Positions 1 to 10,500 are shown, numbered from the stretch's first letter. The stretch is DNA of 64,000 nucleotides from Diphasiastrum complanatum (GCA_029204225.1 CM055104.1:26701253-26765252); one strand, 5' to 3'. Numbers and translations: made by a program. The notes: generated from the sequence alone by a model not told the origin.

Positions 1-305
1 TCTTGTGGATTAGATGCTCTATCATCCCTGATTGTTTGAATGTTGGATATGGGCTGTGATGGTGTGTGCAAGATTTGTGCTTCTACAATAGCGGCTGCCT
101 TACAAAGTTCGTTTGGACTGGTATATGTTGTAAAGGGTGATATACCAATCTTGATCTCGTGCGATAATCCGGCATAGAAAAATGCCATTTTGTGGTGACT
201 AGGAAGACCAGAATTCCAATCTCCCGCCATCTTGGCAAATCGTGCAGTGTAGCCCTTGAGAGTTTCTCTGAAAAGCATCGAGATTTGGGCAAGCTGCTCA
301 TACAT
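1..305 (-). pseudogene. Retrotransposon gag-domain fragment, open at window edge
   Basis: On the minus strand an open frame starts at an ATG at 305 and continues off the left end of the window (about 101 codons). The frame also stays open for some codons upstream of that ATG. The translation contains KGYTARFAKMAGDW and ELCKAAAIVEAQILHT. This is the helical, Trp/Phe-rich pattern of the retrotransposon gag domain of Ty3/gypsy-like elements, which forms the particle around element RNA. No zinc knuckle or pol sequence is visible because the downstream part lies outside the window. The family call rests on remembered pattern only; it could be the capsid part of another LTR-element lineage. Confidence 0.55.
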
Positions 306-1546
306 TGCTATGGCCTGTTGTGTGCAAGATGAAGATGATATGGAGTGGTGTGGTGATGTACAAGAGAGAGATTGGGGGATGCAGTTTTTGAAATGTGTAT
401 GAGGGAATTGATGATGAGGAGATGGAAGAGGAAAAGAAAAGCAGAAATATTCCTTTGTCTAGAACATTCACGGTTTGGGCAAGGGTAGATTTTATAAATA
501 AATTCAATTATGCCCTTCCAGCAAAAGTCTTATGATGAGGGATGATAATTGGAAAAGTACTTATGTAGGTTTTTTGGCAAAGAGTTAGTTTTGCTTCAAA
601 AAACTACTTTTCGACACTTCTCCACAAGTTTATAGAAGGATTTTTCATGGGCTAAAATTATTATAATATTTTTTTTAGAAAAGGGCCTTCGACAGTCGTG
701 GGAGGAGCTATCAAAGATAGGGTTGCTTCTTATTTTTTTTTAATGATGCCGTAAAACATGAAAAGTAACCGATAGGATGTGAGGAGACTCGAAGGAAAAA
801 AAAACTTGTTTGAGAAAGAAACGTAAAAGAGAGTTAAAGAACCGGGAAAAAAAAAGCTTAAAAAATACTTAGGTAACTTATGAGAAGGGAGGGGAAACTT
901 AAAAAAATAAAATGATTAGAAAACAGAAAAGAGGACTTTGAAAAAAGGAAGGAGGGGGGAAAGCTTGAAAAAAGTGAACTAAAGTCATAATAGTGGGCAA
1001 TTTGGAAAAAAAACCTTAATAAAAAATTAACTACACAATATATGGCCTACAAAATCAAAATTACTACTTAAAAAACAAAACTAATCCCTTGAGGGCTTGG
1101 GTTTTTTGTAATGAAAATGGAAGATTCCGAGGAATGGGAAAAAGAGGAGGTGAGGGGGAGGAAGCAGAAAAGAGTGGAGAGAGGAGTGAAGAAATTGAAA
1201 GGCAGCTATGCGGTGAGCAACGTTGGCGCTCCCCGGCAACGACACCAATTGTATTCGGTTGTAGTATAGGGGTCCGTTCATTGGGAGCCACCCATGCACA
1301 CCTGCATAGCAAGAGAGAGAGAAGGGAGATAGAGAAAGGAGATAGCGAGAGGTAGAGAGAGGAGAGAAGAGAGAGAGAGAGAAGAGAGAGAGTAGAGAGT
1401 TCCCCAAGGATGGTTGGGGCTATGGGGGCTCTAGCGCCTACCCATAGCTATGCACCGTTCACCCTTGGAGAGAGAGGGAGAGAAAGCCTAAGTTGAGAAA
1501 GGCCTTGGGGGCTCGAGCGCCTGCCCAAAGCTATTCTATCCCAACG

Positions 1547-1548
<2 letters not shown>
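306..1548. other. Non-coding, purine-rich stretch with no supported gene
   Basis: I see no gene here. From about 650 to 1080 the plus strand is A/G-rich low-complexity sequence. From about 1309 to 1400 it is dominated by GAGA repeats. Two diverged copies of a GGGGCTCNAGCGCCT motif occur near 1425 and 1508. The short open frames in this stretch are products of the purine skew. Confidence 0.6.

Positions 1549-1624
<76 letters not shown>
1549..1624. repeat. (GA)n microsatellite
   Basis: An uninterrupted GA dinucleotide run of about 76 bp, flanked by shorter GA-rich tracts. It accounts for the Ser-Leu repeat frame on the minus strand. It should be length-polymorphic. Confidence 0.95.
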
Positions 1625-1626
<2 letters not shown>

Positions 1627-2030
1627 TCATTAAGAAGAATAGAAGATGTGTACAATGGAAAATGGCCTCCTTATATAGTTGAGGAGGGATGACATCCTAG
1701 CCCCTCAAACTAATTGAACTTCAATCTAATGGTTCATTAGGAAAAGGGCCAAACTCACATGATTTATGTGAGTTTGAGAGATTCCCTTTTAACTTAGAAC
1801 CTTATGAATTTGACTTTGGGCTTTTCAATTAATTTATTCTAACCAAGGCCGCAAGTCTTTTATTCAAGTTCTACCTAACCATTTTGCGTGCTCATTGGGT
1901 TGGGCCTACACACGCAGGATGCCAGTGCCCTCACACTTTATTATTCTAACTGTACAATGTACTGTGGCGGGGCCCACAAGGTAAGGCTTGGCCAATATTG
2001 CTTTAAGTGGTGAGACCCACTTATTTATTT
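1625..2030. other. Intergenic sequence left of copia B1
   Basis: I see no coding capacity or recognisable terminal repeat. The sequence ends where the RT fragment of element B1 begins. It may contain the missing 3' portion of B1 in degraded form, but I could not align it to any other LTR in the window. Confidence 0.4.
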
Positions 2031-2782
2031 ATTTATAGGAAATACACACAACAACTTCTCATTGTTTCCACAAAAAATGATATCATCTACATAGATGAGA
2101 AGAATAATTACAAAGTTATCTACAAACTTATAATACAATGAAGGGTCATATTCACTTAGACAAAATCTGAGTGATATGAGATAGGAATTGAGCCTTGCAT
2201 ACCAAGATCTTGGTGCTTGTTTCAGTCCATACAGACTTTTGAACAAAAGACAAATTTTTGATTCATCACCTTCCTTCACAAAACCTGGAGGCTGTTCCAT
2301 ATGAATCTCCTCCTCAAGGTAACCATTGAGAAATGCATTAGAAACATCAAGCTAGAACATACTCCATTTGTGAAAACATGCAAGAGAGGTGAGTATTCGA
2401 ATTGTTACCATCTTTGCAACTGGTGCAAAGGTATCTTCATAGTCAAGACCTTTGATCTGTGAGTAGCCTTTGGCACAAAGTCTTGCTTTATACTTATTGA
2501 TTGATCCATCATGATTATACTTGATTTTGAATACCCACTTACATCCAATCACATGCATGTTGTTTGGTGGCTCCACAAGCTCCCATGTGTTATTTGATAT
2601 CAAGGCATCAAATTCTTGGGTCATTGCTTCAATCCAGTCCCTGGATTGAAAAGCTTCTTGGACATCCTTAGGCTCTTCATCTGATATAAAAAGTGCATGA
2701 TAGGAAGTTTCACCTTGCACTTGCCTTCCTTCTTCATCATATGTGAGCCTCCTTGGCTCATATCTTCCTCGTGTAGATCTTC
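2031..2782 (-). pseudogene. Copia B1 reverse-transcriptase fragment (one nonsense codon, truncated)
   Basis: Reading minus from 2782, the frame gives the integrase-RT linker (RRLTYDEEGRQVQGE), then the RT domain: WELVEPPNNMHVIGCKWVFK, KARLCAKGY, TFAPVAKMVTIR, LDVSNAFLNG, YGLKQAPRSWYARL and the catalytic LLIYVDDIIF box. A TAG at about 2352 interrupts the frame just before LDVSNAFLNG, where relatives have Gln. The fragment stops shortly after YVDD, so the rest of RT and RNase H are missing. It is the distal half of B1; its protease is at 8333-8480 and its integrase at 3358-4656, separated from it by the inversion described under findings. Confidence 0.9.
2778..2782. repeat. Target-site duplication of A1 (distal copy)
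   Basis: TCTTC on plus is GAAGA on minus, directly next to the terminal TG of the LTR fragment that starts at 2783. The matching GAAGA lies at 4652-4656, next to the other A1 LTR. The two copies show that A1 inserted into the coding region of B1. Confidence 0.85.
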
Positions 2783-3357
2783 TGTCAGAAATGGTGAACT
2801 CCTGCAACTTTGTCGCAGCACGAACAAGACACGAAGGTCGAACGAGAATGATTCGTGACAGTTAACGTGTCTTTGACTCAAAGCATGAACGATTTGTGAA
2901 TCATTTGCGAATCGTAAACACACCTCCAGGACCACAAACCGCAAAAGGGAGGCAAAATAAAAACTACGAAAAGAAACGAAAAGAACAAAAACAAACGAGA
3001 GATTACGAATCAAATGAAGAAAAATCTTTTGTGCTTCCAACTGGCAGCTCAACGGGCCTCACGCCTAGCTGAAACAATTAGCAACGACGAAGACTAACTA
3101 TCTAGTTGATTAGCGCTAACTAGTCTGCTGATTCGATGTTTAGCTATCTTGTAAACTCTACATAGTGGAGGTATAAACGGTCCTCTCTGAATCATAACTA
3201 TGTGATGAGAATACAGAGATCTGTAAGAGACAGAGAGAGACATAGCGAATAGAGTAAGAAAGTAAAGACACCATAGCTGTGCATGAAAATCTGCCAATGA
3301 GCAGAACACAGCGTAAGAGTAGAGTTTCAATCCACCAACGAGCGAGACACTGACGAT
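2783..3357 (+). repeat. Displaced distal part of the A1 5' LTR
   Basis: This 575-bp segment starts TGTCAGAAATGG and matches, as reverse complement, the complete A-family LTRs at 4657-5445 and 10924-11734. It ends at the position equivalent to 4880 of the complete LTR, where B1 protease/pre-integrase sequence begins. The complementary first 172 bp of the same LTR are at 8161-8332; 51 bp between the two parts are missing. Confidence 0.88.
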
Positions 3358-4656
3358 AATGATGTTGAGTGTAGGATTGAAGGAATAGGAAGCATTCCAT
3401 TGCATGCATCATCATCAAAATCTTTTTGCTTACATGATGTACTGTATGTACCTAGATTGACCAAAAATCTCATTAGTGTAGGACAATTGTTTGATAGTGG
3501 ATTGGATGTCAAGTTTCAAGTTGACAAGTGTATAATCTCAAGAGGAAATGAAGTTATTGCTAGAGGATCTAGAATTGGTAAGTTGTACAAACTAGATTCT
3601 AGGGAGAGTGCTAACATTTCAAATATTGCTCATGAGACCAAGGTTCTACAGGAGGATCTGTGGCACAAGAGATTGGGTCATCGCAATTTCAAAGCCATGA
3701 AATCTATGGTCAAAGAAGAAAAAGTTGTTGGTCTACCAAAGACACTGTCAAAGGAGCTTCTACCTTGTGAAGCTTGTGTGCTGGCAAAGTCACACATAAG
3801 GCCTTTTCCTAGATCAAGTATCAAGACAAAGCAACCATTTGAACTTGTACACTCTGATGTTCATTTCTCATCAACTAAGAGCAAAGGAGGAGCTAACATT
3901 ATGTAGATGATTATTCTTTGTCTCTTTTGTAGATGATTATACAATATATTCTTGGATCTATATGTTGTCTTCAAAAGCCATGGTTTAATATGTTTTTCTT
4001 ACTTTTAAAGCTTATGTAGAGAAGTAGTTTCCTTTCAAGTTAAAATCTTTAAGAAGTGATAGTGGAGGAGAGTACACTTCCAATAAGTTTAAAGACTTTT
4101 GTGAGAGAGAGGGTATTCAAAGCGAGTTTTCTTGTTCATATACTCCTCAGCAAAATGGAGTTGCTGAGAGAAAAAATAGGACTTTGTGTGAATGTGCAAA
4201 AGCCATTAGGCTAGAAGCTTCTCTGCCTAAAGAATTTTGGGGAGAGGTAGTTGCATGTGCAAACTATCTTTGTAATAGGCTTCCAAATCTTGCAATAGGA
4301 GGAAAGACACCATTTGAGATGTTGTATAAGAAAAAGCCTAAGGTAGATCATCTTAGGATTTTTGGCTGTGTATGCTTTGTGCATGTGCCTCTAGAAACTA
4401 GGAAGAAGGAAGATCCTAGTGCAATAAAAGAAATTTTTGCAGGATATGCATCCACTAAAAAAGCATACAAGATTTATTTGCCCTCTACTGACAAGAATGT
4501 TGTTAGTAGAGATGTGATCTTCCATGAAATTTCAATTTGGATGATGCACAGATCAAGGAGACTCATGCAAGATCAATCATCAATCTTGATGTTGTTCAAG
4601 ACGAGGTGAAGCCGAGGCTTGAGGAGGAGCAAATTCAAGCTACCACACCAAGAAGA
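3358..4656 (+). pseudogene. Copia B1 pre-integrase and integrase (inside inverted block)
   Basis: The plus-strand frame begins in the protease/pre-integrase junction (ECRIEGIGSIP), runs through LTKNLISVGQLFDSGLDV and the zinc-binding His/Cys region (LWHKRLGH and CEAC), then HSDVHFSSTKSKGG. A short local duplication and stops between about 3900 and 4060 break the frame. It resumes with LRSDSGGEYTSNKF and [11 protein letters not shown], which carry the second Asp and the Glu of the integrase triad, and continues to TTPRR at 4656, where A1 interrupts. The joining sequence continues on minus at 2782 (RRSTRGRYEPRR). B1 therefore originally lay wholly on the minus strand, and this block has been flipped. 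Confidence 0.88.
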
Positions 4657-5445
4657 TGTAGCAGAAGCGACACTATTTCGTGTTCGTCTTCTCCTTCTCT
4701 ATTCGCGAACAATTTTCTTTCTTTGAATTATCTTTTCATGCAGAAGCCCTTACAGAATCGCAGACACTTGACTACGCATCACAGAACATATTTTATTCTA
4801 GCAATCAAGACACACAATACAAGACAAAGAGATACACAAAAATAGAGCGACTATATTGTCAGTTTGGTTTTGGAGCAAGATCGTCAGTGTCTCGTTCGTT
4901 AGCGGATTGACACTCTGCTCTTACGCTGTGTTCTACTCGTTGGTAGACTTTCATGCACAGCTATGGTGTCTTTACTTTCTTACTCTATTCGCTACGTCTC
5001 TCTGTCTCTTACAGGTCTCTGTATTCTCATCACATAGTTATGATCCAGAGAGGACCGGTTATACCTGTACTATGTGGAGTTTACAAGATAACTAAACGTC
5101 GAATCACCAGACTAGTTAGCGCTAATCAACTAGTTAATTACTCTTCGTCATTGCTACTTGTTTCAGCTGGGCGTGAGGCCCGTTGAGCTGCCAGCTGGCA
5201 GCGCAAAAGATTTATCTTCGTTTGATTCATAATCTCCAATTTGCTTTCGTTCTTTTCGTTTCTTTTTGTAGTTTTCGTTTTGTGTCCCTTTTGCAGTTTG
5301 CGGTCTTGGAGGTGTGTTTACAATAGATTCGCGAATTGTTCGTGCTTCGAGTCAAAGACAAGTTGACTGTCGCGAATCGTTCTCGTTCGACCTTCGTGTC
5401 TTGTTCGTGTTGCGACAAAGTTGTAGGAGTTCACCATTTCTGACA
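4657..5445 (-). repeat. A1 3' LTR (789 bp)
   Basis: Bounded by TG/CA (TGTAGCAGAAGC on plus at the left, CCATTTCTGACA at the right) and followed on its internal side by a polypurine tract. It matches the LTR at 10924-11734 and the two separated halves of its own 5' LTR. The left flank GAAGA is the target duplication. Confidence 0.9.
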
Positions 5446-6537
5446 CTCCCTCTTGAACCTTGTAGCTTTGTCCGTTCAATCCAATTGCCTCTCTTTGCTT
5501 GGTGAAGAGTGGCTTGTCAAGCTGTTTCATGAGGAGATATGCAATCATACTTTTTGATTTTATGAACTGGACCTGGAGCTCTCCTTTCAAGGTCAAATCT
5601 CAAATGTGATGGTAATTAAGAGGAATGTGCTTCGTCTCCGCATGTTCAGATGATACATTCTCCTATGCCAGAGCTGATCTTCGTTTTCCAGAAGCATTTA
5701 ATGTGCTATCAGAGTTGCTAATTATTTTGACCTAGTAGAGGTTTCCTTCTCTGCATCCGACCGTCAACAACTTGTTTGTCGTCTTCTCGATCATACGGCA
5801 GGTGTTGTCGTCGGACATAACTCGAATGCCTAGATCTGCCATCTTGGAGACAGATAGCAGATCCTTTCTGAGTGAGGGTACATAGAGTGCTCCTGGTAGC
5901 TCTGCTTGGCTTGACAGTGTTTGTAGCTGTAGAGAGCCGATGCCCTTGACATCATGTCTGCTTCCATTGCCTAGAATCACCGCTTTGTCATTTTCGAGTT
6001 CGCGAAAGTGATCAAGATCTTTTTGTTGCAGGTTATGTAAGATGTTGCTCCTGAATCGATGACCACATCGCAGTCATGTTCGGAGTAGCTTGTCAAAGCT
6101 TTGTCAAGTATCGTGAAAGCTTCGTTGCCTCTTTTTGGATCTTTAGATGACTCTGCAACGTTTGTCTTTTCAGCTTTGTTTTTTCTTTTTGGGTTGAATC
6201 TGTAGTTGTATGCAAAATGCCCTTTCTTCTTGCAGTGCATGCAAGGAACTGCTGGATTGAACCAGCATTTGTTGGCCATATGGCCTGCTTTGTGGCAGTG
6301 ATCGCAGGAAGAAGATTGTTGAATCGAGGACTTTGTCTTCTCGAATCTTGGCTTGTTTTTGTTTTTGTTCTTCTTCTTTTCTTTCGTGAAGAGAGCCTTC
6401 TCTTGATCACTGCTTCCCTCTCCTTCGTCTCTCATCAGTCTCTCATCAGCGACAAGACTGACTGCTTTGTCGAATGTCATATCTGGTAGACTTAGTATGA
6501 GCATTCTCAGCGGCTGATAGGACGTCGGTAGAGATTT
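5446..6537 (-). pseudogene. A1 gag C-terminus, protease, pre-integrase joined to RNase H tail
   Basis: Reading minus from 6537: LPDMTFDKAVSLVADERLMRDEGEG (gag C-terminus), then two zinc knuckles. The first, CDHCHKAGHMANKC, is complete; the second has lost its last Cys (CMHCKKKGHFAYNY). Next come the protease active site VVIDSGATSYIT and the pre-integrase section with LYVPSLRKDLLSVSKMADLG. Frame breaks occur near 5980 and after 5732. At about 5637 the coding sequence jumps to the terminal RNase H codons, a deletion of roughly 2.5 kb compared with A2. The product would be a nucleocapsid-protease stub. Confidence 0.8.
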
Positions 6538-7636
6538 CTATTAGCAGATTCTAGGGAATCTCCAAGTGCCGAGCCAAGCTGAAGGCACAAGTTATCTCTC
6601 ACCCATGACCGAGGAGGTCTCAGAAGGAAGAGAGCAGAAGAAGCTGAGAGCCGAGCATGAGAGCCGAGGAAATACTAGCTAGGAAGATAGTGAGTTAACT
6701 ATGTGAGCCTACATGGTGTATCCCAAAGAAGGAATGTCCATGTAAGAGCTAGTAATGTTTCCTAGGCACTGTAAATAAAGGTAGACCCCTCTTAAATTAG
6801 TTAGAGTGAGCCACCTTTTGATGGTGACCTTTAGTGGAAGGGCAAATTTCACATGTAATTCTAATTTAGTGAAATTGCCACATGGGCTCCACATGGGCAG
6901 CCTTCTTGCTTATTTAAGGCCCCCCCTCTCTTGTGAGGGAGCTTTGATTGTATTGTCAAGTTCTCTTGAGCAAATGAAGAGGATCCTCCACGAGTTCTTG
7001 ATGATAGCTTAGCTCCTTGTTCATGGCAATGCTCTTGAGTGAGATTTCTATGAGCATGCTTGATTCCTTTGCATTGTGGATTAACTAGGTTCTTGTTTCT
7101 TGTTTCTTGCTTAGTTGTGGATTAGCATTCAGTTCTTGTTTGTGGAATCTTGTAGTAATCAGCATTCAAGTAAACTAGATAGGCTGGTTTGTGGTATAGA
7201 TCTTGCATCTCTCTTACAACCCAGTTCTTGATTGTTCTTGAGTAGTCTAAGCATCAAGTGATGAGTGTTTCTTGATTCTTGGATTGTTAAAGTGTTGTTA
7301 GGAATCTAGTTTCTTGAATCTTGCTTGTTGTTTCAGTAGCTAATCTGGTTCTTGATTATTTTCTGATTTAGTAGTTAGTGGTATGATTGCTCTCTGTATT
7401 GAACGTTGATTTTCTTGAGCTTTGTATGGTTACATATGCAGCTGAGTATCGGATTGGAGTTACCTACTGATAGGCTGGGAATACATGTTAAAACCTGAGT
7501 AATGCTTCTGCTCTATAACAGTTCTAATAAGAAGAAGAACCACAAAGAACCGTAACAATAGAAGTAAAGTAATCCAAAAGAAGAAAGAGATAAAAAAGAA
7601 ACGTGTTCACAAATTTAGTGAATCTATCAACAATTT
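6538..7636 (+). mobile_element. LTR-like insertion of about 1.1 kb inside A1 gag
   Basis: In A2 the gag codons around MYFMKSLPTSYQP are continuous; in A1 they are split here by non-coding sequence with ATTT on each side. The insert has an LTR look in the plus direction: TATTTAAGG at about 6910 followed by T-rich, poorly coding sequence. I found no second copy, no primer site and no clear TG/CA ends, so a solo LTR or short non-autonomous element is only a suggestion. Confidence 0.45.
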
Positions 7637-8095
7637 CATGAAGTACATCAGCTGTTGTGGTGTTGGGACCTAGTGCTCCTGTCCTGATGTAGCGAGTTGA
7701 GCGAAGTTCATTCTGATCTTCTCAACGTGCTGATCCAACTGGTTGCCATCCCACCGTATTGATTGCAGCTAATTGTGAAAGTGCATGACTGAAGCTGTAG
7801 TTCTCACTTCATACTTCTGCTTTAATCTTTCCCACGCTGCATGGCTGCTTTCACAATCTTCAATTTGCATGAGTAGATCTTCATTTATGAAAGAAACGAT
7901 GATCGCTTTTTCGCACTCATTCTTTTTTATCCATTCAGTTCTCCTCGGGTCTCCCTCTAGAGGCTGTACCTCTGAGAGCTCGGTCACCGACTAGATGTCT
8001 TTGCCCTTCAGGAGTGTTTTTATTTTAAATTTTTAGATTCTATAATTTGCGCCATCGAGACTGATTGCTACTCTGGTTTAGATTGTCGTAGCCAT
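7637..8095 (-). pseudogene. A1 gag N-terminal region
   Basis: Minus strand. An ATG at 8095-8093 starts MATTI, then a TAA, then remnants of the plant copia gag N-terminus (GANYRI). The best part is TELSEVQPLEGDPRRTEWIK and NEDLLMQIEDCESSHAAWE, the domain usually listed as UBN2/gag-polypeptide of LTR copia-type. After a frame break it reaches PQQLMYFMK, where the 1.1-kb insertion follows. It has multiple stops and is clearly non-functional. Confidence 0.75.
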
Positions 8096-8148
8096 ATTGT
8101 GTTGTTTGGAAGAATCACTGCTGGGATATCAGTAGTGATAACCTGTTG

Positions 8149-8160
8149 GCTCTGATACCA
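8149..8160 (-). other. A1 primer-binding site
   Basis: TGGTATCAGAGC on minus, directly next to the 5' LTR end at 8161. It is complementary to the 3' end of plant initiator tRNA-Met, the usual copia primer. Confidence 0.9.
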
Positions 8161-8332
8161 TGTAGCAGAAGCGAGACTATTTTGTGTTCGTCTTCTCCTT
8201 CTCTATTCGCGAACAATTTTCTTTCTTTGAATTATCTTTTCGTGCGGAAGCCCTTAAAGGATCCCAGACACTCGACTACGCATCACAAAACATATTTTAT
8301 TCTAGCAATCAAGACACATAGCACAAGACAAA
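8161..8332 (-). repeat. Proximal 172 bp of the A1 5' LTR
   Basis: Matches the first 172 bp of 4657-5445 as read on plus, then switches abruptly to B1 protease sequence. The remainder of this LTR lies at 2783-3357 in the opposite orientation. Confidence 0.88.
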
Positions 8333-8600
8333 ATTAGCAGTATAGATGGATCTTTTTGCACCTAGATATGGCATGAGATTAGTGAAAGAGTTCCTAGAAC
8401 TAGACATATGGGAACTAGCCCCAATATCTATCCACCAGACTTCTTCATTCTTAAAAGGAAAAGATGAAAAAGTTTGATCCACTTATGGTCCTGAGATTGC
8501 TTTTTCTCAACGAGTTTGAATCCCTCTCTCAAATCCGAGTTCTTGCAAGCAAAAACACTGATGATCTGATGTATACACCCTCACCTCTTCAAAGCATGAA
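8333..8600 (-). pseudogene. Copia B1 protease fragment; gag deleted
   Basis: Minus strand from about 8480 reads SSFPFKNEEVWWIDIGASSHM and then LMPYLGAKRSIYTAN, the aspartic protease core of this copia lineage. The active-site triplet is altered from D-S-G to D-I-G. Only about 120 bp separate the protease start from the primer site at 8601, so the whole gag region is missing. The frame continues in B1 pre-integrase at 3361 on plus. Confidence 0.8.
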
Positions 8601-9250
8601 GCTCTGATATGATGTGAAGTTTTTAGCACGTGTGAACTTCACCACACACCTTACAAGATCTTATTGAGGTGTTGTGATTGCACAAGACTGATCAAAGAAC
8701 AGTATGTTTGAAAAATCTAAGACAAGAGCACAATGGCATACATTAGATGAAAAAATCTAACTCTTCACTACGAGAAAAGAATGTCAGAAATAATTCTAAG
8801 TGTTCAGTATGGGAAAAAGAGACTGCTCTCGGGTAGAGAGAGAAAATCAAGCATAGAAAACTCAGGTAGAGAGAAAATGAGTCCAAAATACCAAAATCTC
8901 AATGTTCACAATATGGCAAAACATGCCAAGCTTTCCCTACATGAGAGAGACTCGAATTCCTACAGTGGAGTTGCATGGAAAGTTCACTTAACTGAACTAA
9001 TTCACTACCAGAGATCCACATGTGTAACTGCATGCATGTATGTTGCATGTACTGCATGTCAACTCATAAAACGGCCTAGACATGTGTAGATCACAGAAAC
9101 TACTTTGCATTTGCATGCACTGATTGCATGTGGCTTGCATGCATATAGTAAGACTTTGCATGCTATCTAAACATCTGCATGTCATCATAATTGAACCTAT
9201 CTAACTCAAATCCGAACTACACTAGAAGGATATGTGTTCAATTCACATTT
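8601..9250 (-). repeat. B1 primer-site remnant and 5' LTR (outer end uncertain)
   Basis: On minus, a degraded primer site (ATATCAGAGC) follows sequence ending CTTCACA at 8613. From 8613 rightward in plus coordinates the sequence starts TGTGAAGTTTTTAGCACG, the expected inverted start of an LTR, and includes the CACGTGTGAA motif seen in other LTRs here. I cannot find the far terminus or a second copy; the end at about 9250 is set by analogy with the 600-700 bp LTRs of relatives. Confidence 0.5.
9029..9182. promoter_or_regulatory. Dense cluster of TGCATG (RY-type) motifs
   Basis: Eight TGCATG motifs occur in about 155 bp, two of them within GCATGCAT palindromes. The RY element (CATGCA) is the known target of plant B3-domain regulators of the ABI3/FUS3/LEC2 group. 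The cluster sits in the probable B1 LTR. Whether it is bound by anything is inference. Confidence 0.4.
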
Positions 9251-10357
9251 CTTTTATGTATAACATGAAATTTAGTGGAAATCAAAATGGACATGGCCCC
9301 AAACTCGAGATAGGAAGATATTATTTTAATAATCTTCACAAATCCGAGCTCAAACAAGAAAGTTATGGAAGTTTAAAGAAATTAAATTAAATTGAAATAA
9401 CAACTTACAAGAAAGGGGGTTAAAGAAAATTAACAACCGTGAAAATTTTAAAATTTATGACAAATATTTTTTGACGGTCACTTGTTCTACCATTCATGTG
9501 CTCATAAAAAAAAAGGAATCGTGATATATATAAAATTATTATATCCTTTAAAAAAACAAAAATAAAAATAAAATATATATTTTTGTTTTGCTGGGCCTAG
9601 GGGCCGCGGATGCGGCATGAAAGCGCACCCGGGGGGGGGGTGGTCTCTTGCTAGAGTGTAGGGATAGGGCATGGTACGCTATAGGAGAGTAGCAGAGTTA
9701 GGGAGAGAGGAGATGGCATGGCACCGTAGCAGATGAAGGAGAGAGGGGGCAGGGATGAGAGTGAGAGAGTAAATGTAGATATATAGAGATAGAGGGGAGA
9801 GAGAGAGGTCATGAAGAGAGAGAGGGTGAGGGGCCTGGTGGGGTTAGGTTTAGGGTTTTTTTTTTCTTGTATTAGAAACCCAAATTAGAGTTAAAACAAT
9901 TTGGCAGTATTTTTCTCTTTTTTTGCACTTTCTTTTCTCTGCCCGAAATTGCAAACGTAGGGTTAGGGTTGTGTGAGGGTAGGGTTAGGTCAGTGTTTTT
10001 ATTAAATGAGCATGCAAAACTTCAAAATGAAGAAACCGAAAAAAAAATTACAAAGAAACAAAACTTCACAAATGAGAAGTTGAAGTACTTCTCTCTCACT
10101 TGGAAAAATCCATCAATATTGAGTAAGTTATGATCAAATTAGTGGAGATGGGTCAGATTTGCTAGAATTTCAAACTCATTACCTCTGCAAAACTAACAAC
10201 AAGCTCTATCAGCCTATAAGATCAAATAAATGATTGAAGGTGATTTGATAGGTCAAATTCAAAACAGAACAGGGCTGAAATGTTTGAAAGAAGAAAAATT
10301 AGCAAAGCTAGAGCTAGGAGAAAAGATTTGTCATAAATTTTTCAGATTTTTCAGTCT
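9251..10357. other. Non-coding stretch with no supported gene
   Basis: AT-rich sequence, then a G-rich patch near 9600-9640 and GA-rich low complexity at 9650-9830. A few GTTTAGGG-like motifs near 9845-9990 are too sparse to be a telomeric array. I see no open frame of note. Confidence 0.5.
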
Positions 10358-10500
10358 TGGATGAAGATGCAAACATGTCAATTCTATATAGTCTTCCTCC
10401 TTCTTACAACAATTTAGTATTGCTCTTGAGCAATACTCCTAAGTTGTCTATCCAAAAGCTAACAACAGTATATTGTAGGAAAAAGTAAGAAGGAAGAGAT
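10358..10500 (+). pseudogene. Copia gag remnant
   Basis: One plus-strand frame reads LDEDANMSILYSLPPSYNNL and then LSNTPKLSIQKLTT before a stop. This is the LPPSY(N/D)NL region of copia gag just upstream of the zinc-knuckle part. Neighbouring frames contain only scattered similarity. It is an isolated scrap to the left of A2. Confidence 0.5.

Larger units (their letters stand above)
3361..8332. other. Inverted genomic block of about 5.0 kb
   Basis: B1 protease coding on minus ends at 8333 with codons for YTAN. The next codons, for DVECRIEGIG, start at 3361 on plus. The other breakpoint lies inside the A1 5' LTR, with one part at 8161-8332 and the other at 2783-3357, minus 51 bp. The three bases AAT are present at both B1-side junctions (3358-3360 and, as ATT, 8333-8335), as expected if staggered ends were filled in. 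Confidence 0.85.
4657..8332 (-). mobile_element. Ty1/copia element A1 (defective, internally deleted, inverted with its host element)
   Basis: A copia element with a complete 3' LTR (4657-5445), polypurine tract CAAGAGGGAG at 5446-5455, initiator-tRNA-Met primer site TGGTATCAGAGC at 8160-8149 and a truncated 5' LTR (8161-8332). Internally, a gag N-terminal region (8095 down to 7637), an inserted 1.1-kb segment (7636-6538), gag zinc knuckles, protease and pre-integrase (6537-5639), and the last codons of RNase H (5638-5446) remain. The rest of integrase, RT and most of RNase H are deleted relative to A2. By eye the two LTRs differ at about 14 of 172 comparable positions, so the insertion is old. 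Confidence 0.85.

Noticed and set aside
1081-1630. Several overlapping frames encoding Ser/Leu or Glu/Arg repeats
   Set aside because: They are translations of the GA-rich low-complexity tract and (GA)n microsatellite; no codon preference or motif.
9845-9990. TTTAGGG/TTAGGG-like motifs suggesting an interstitial telomere
   Set aside because: Only a few scattered, imperfect motifs; no tandem array.
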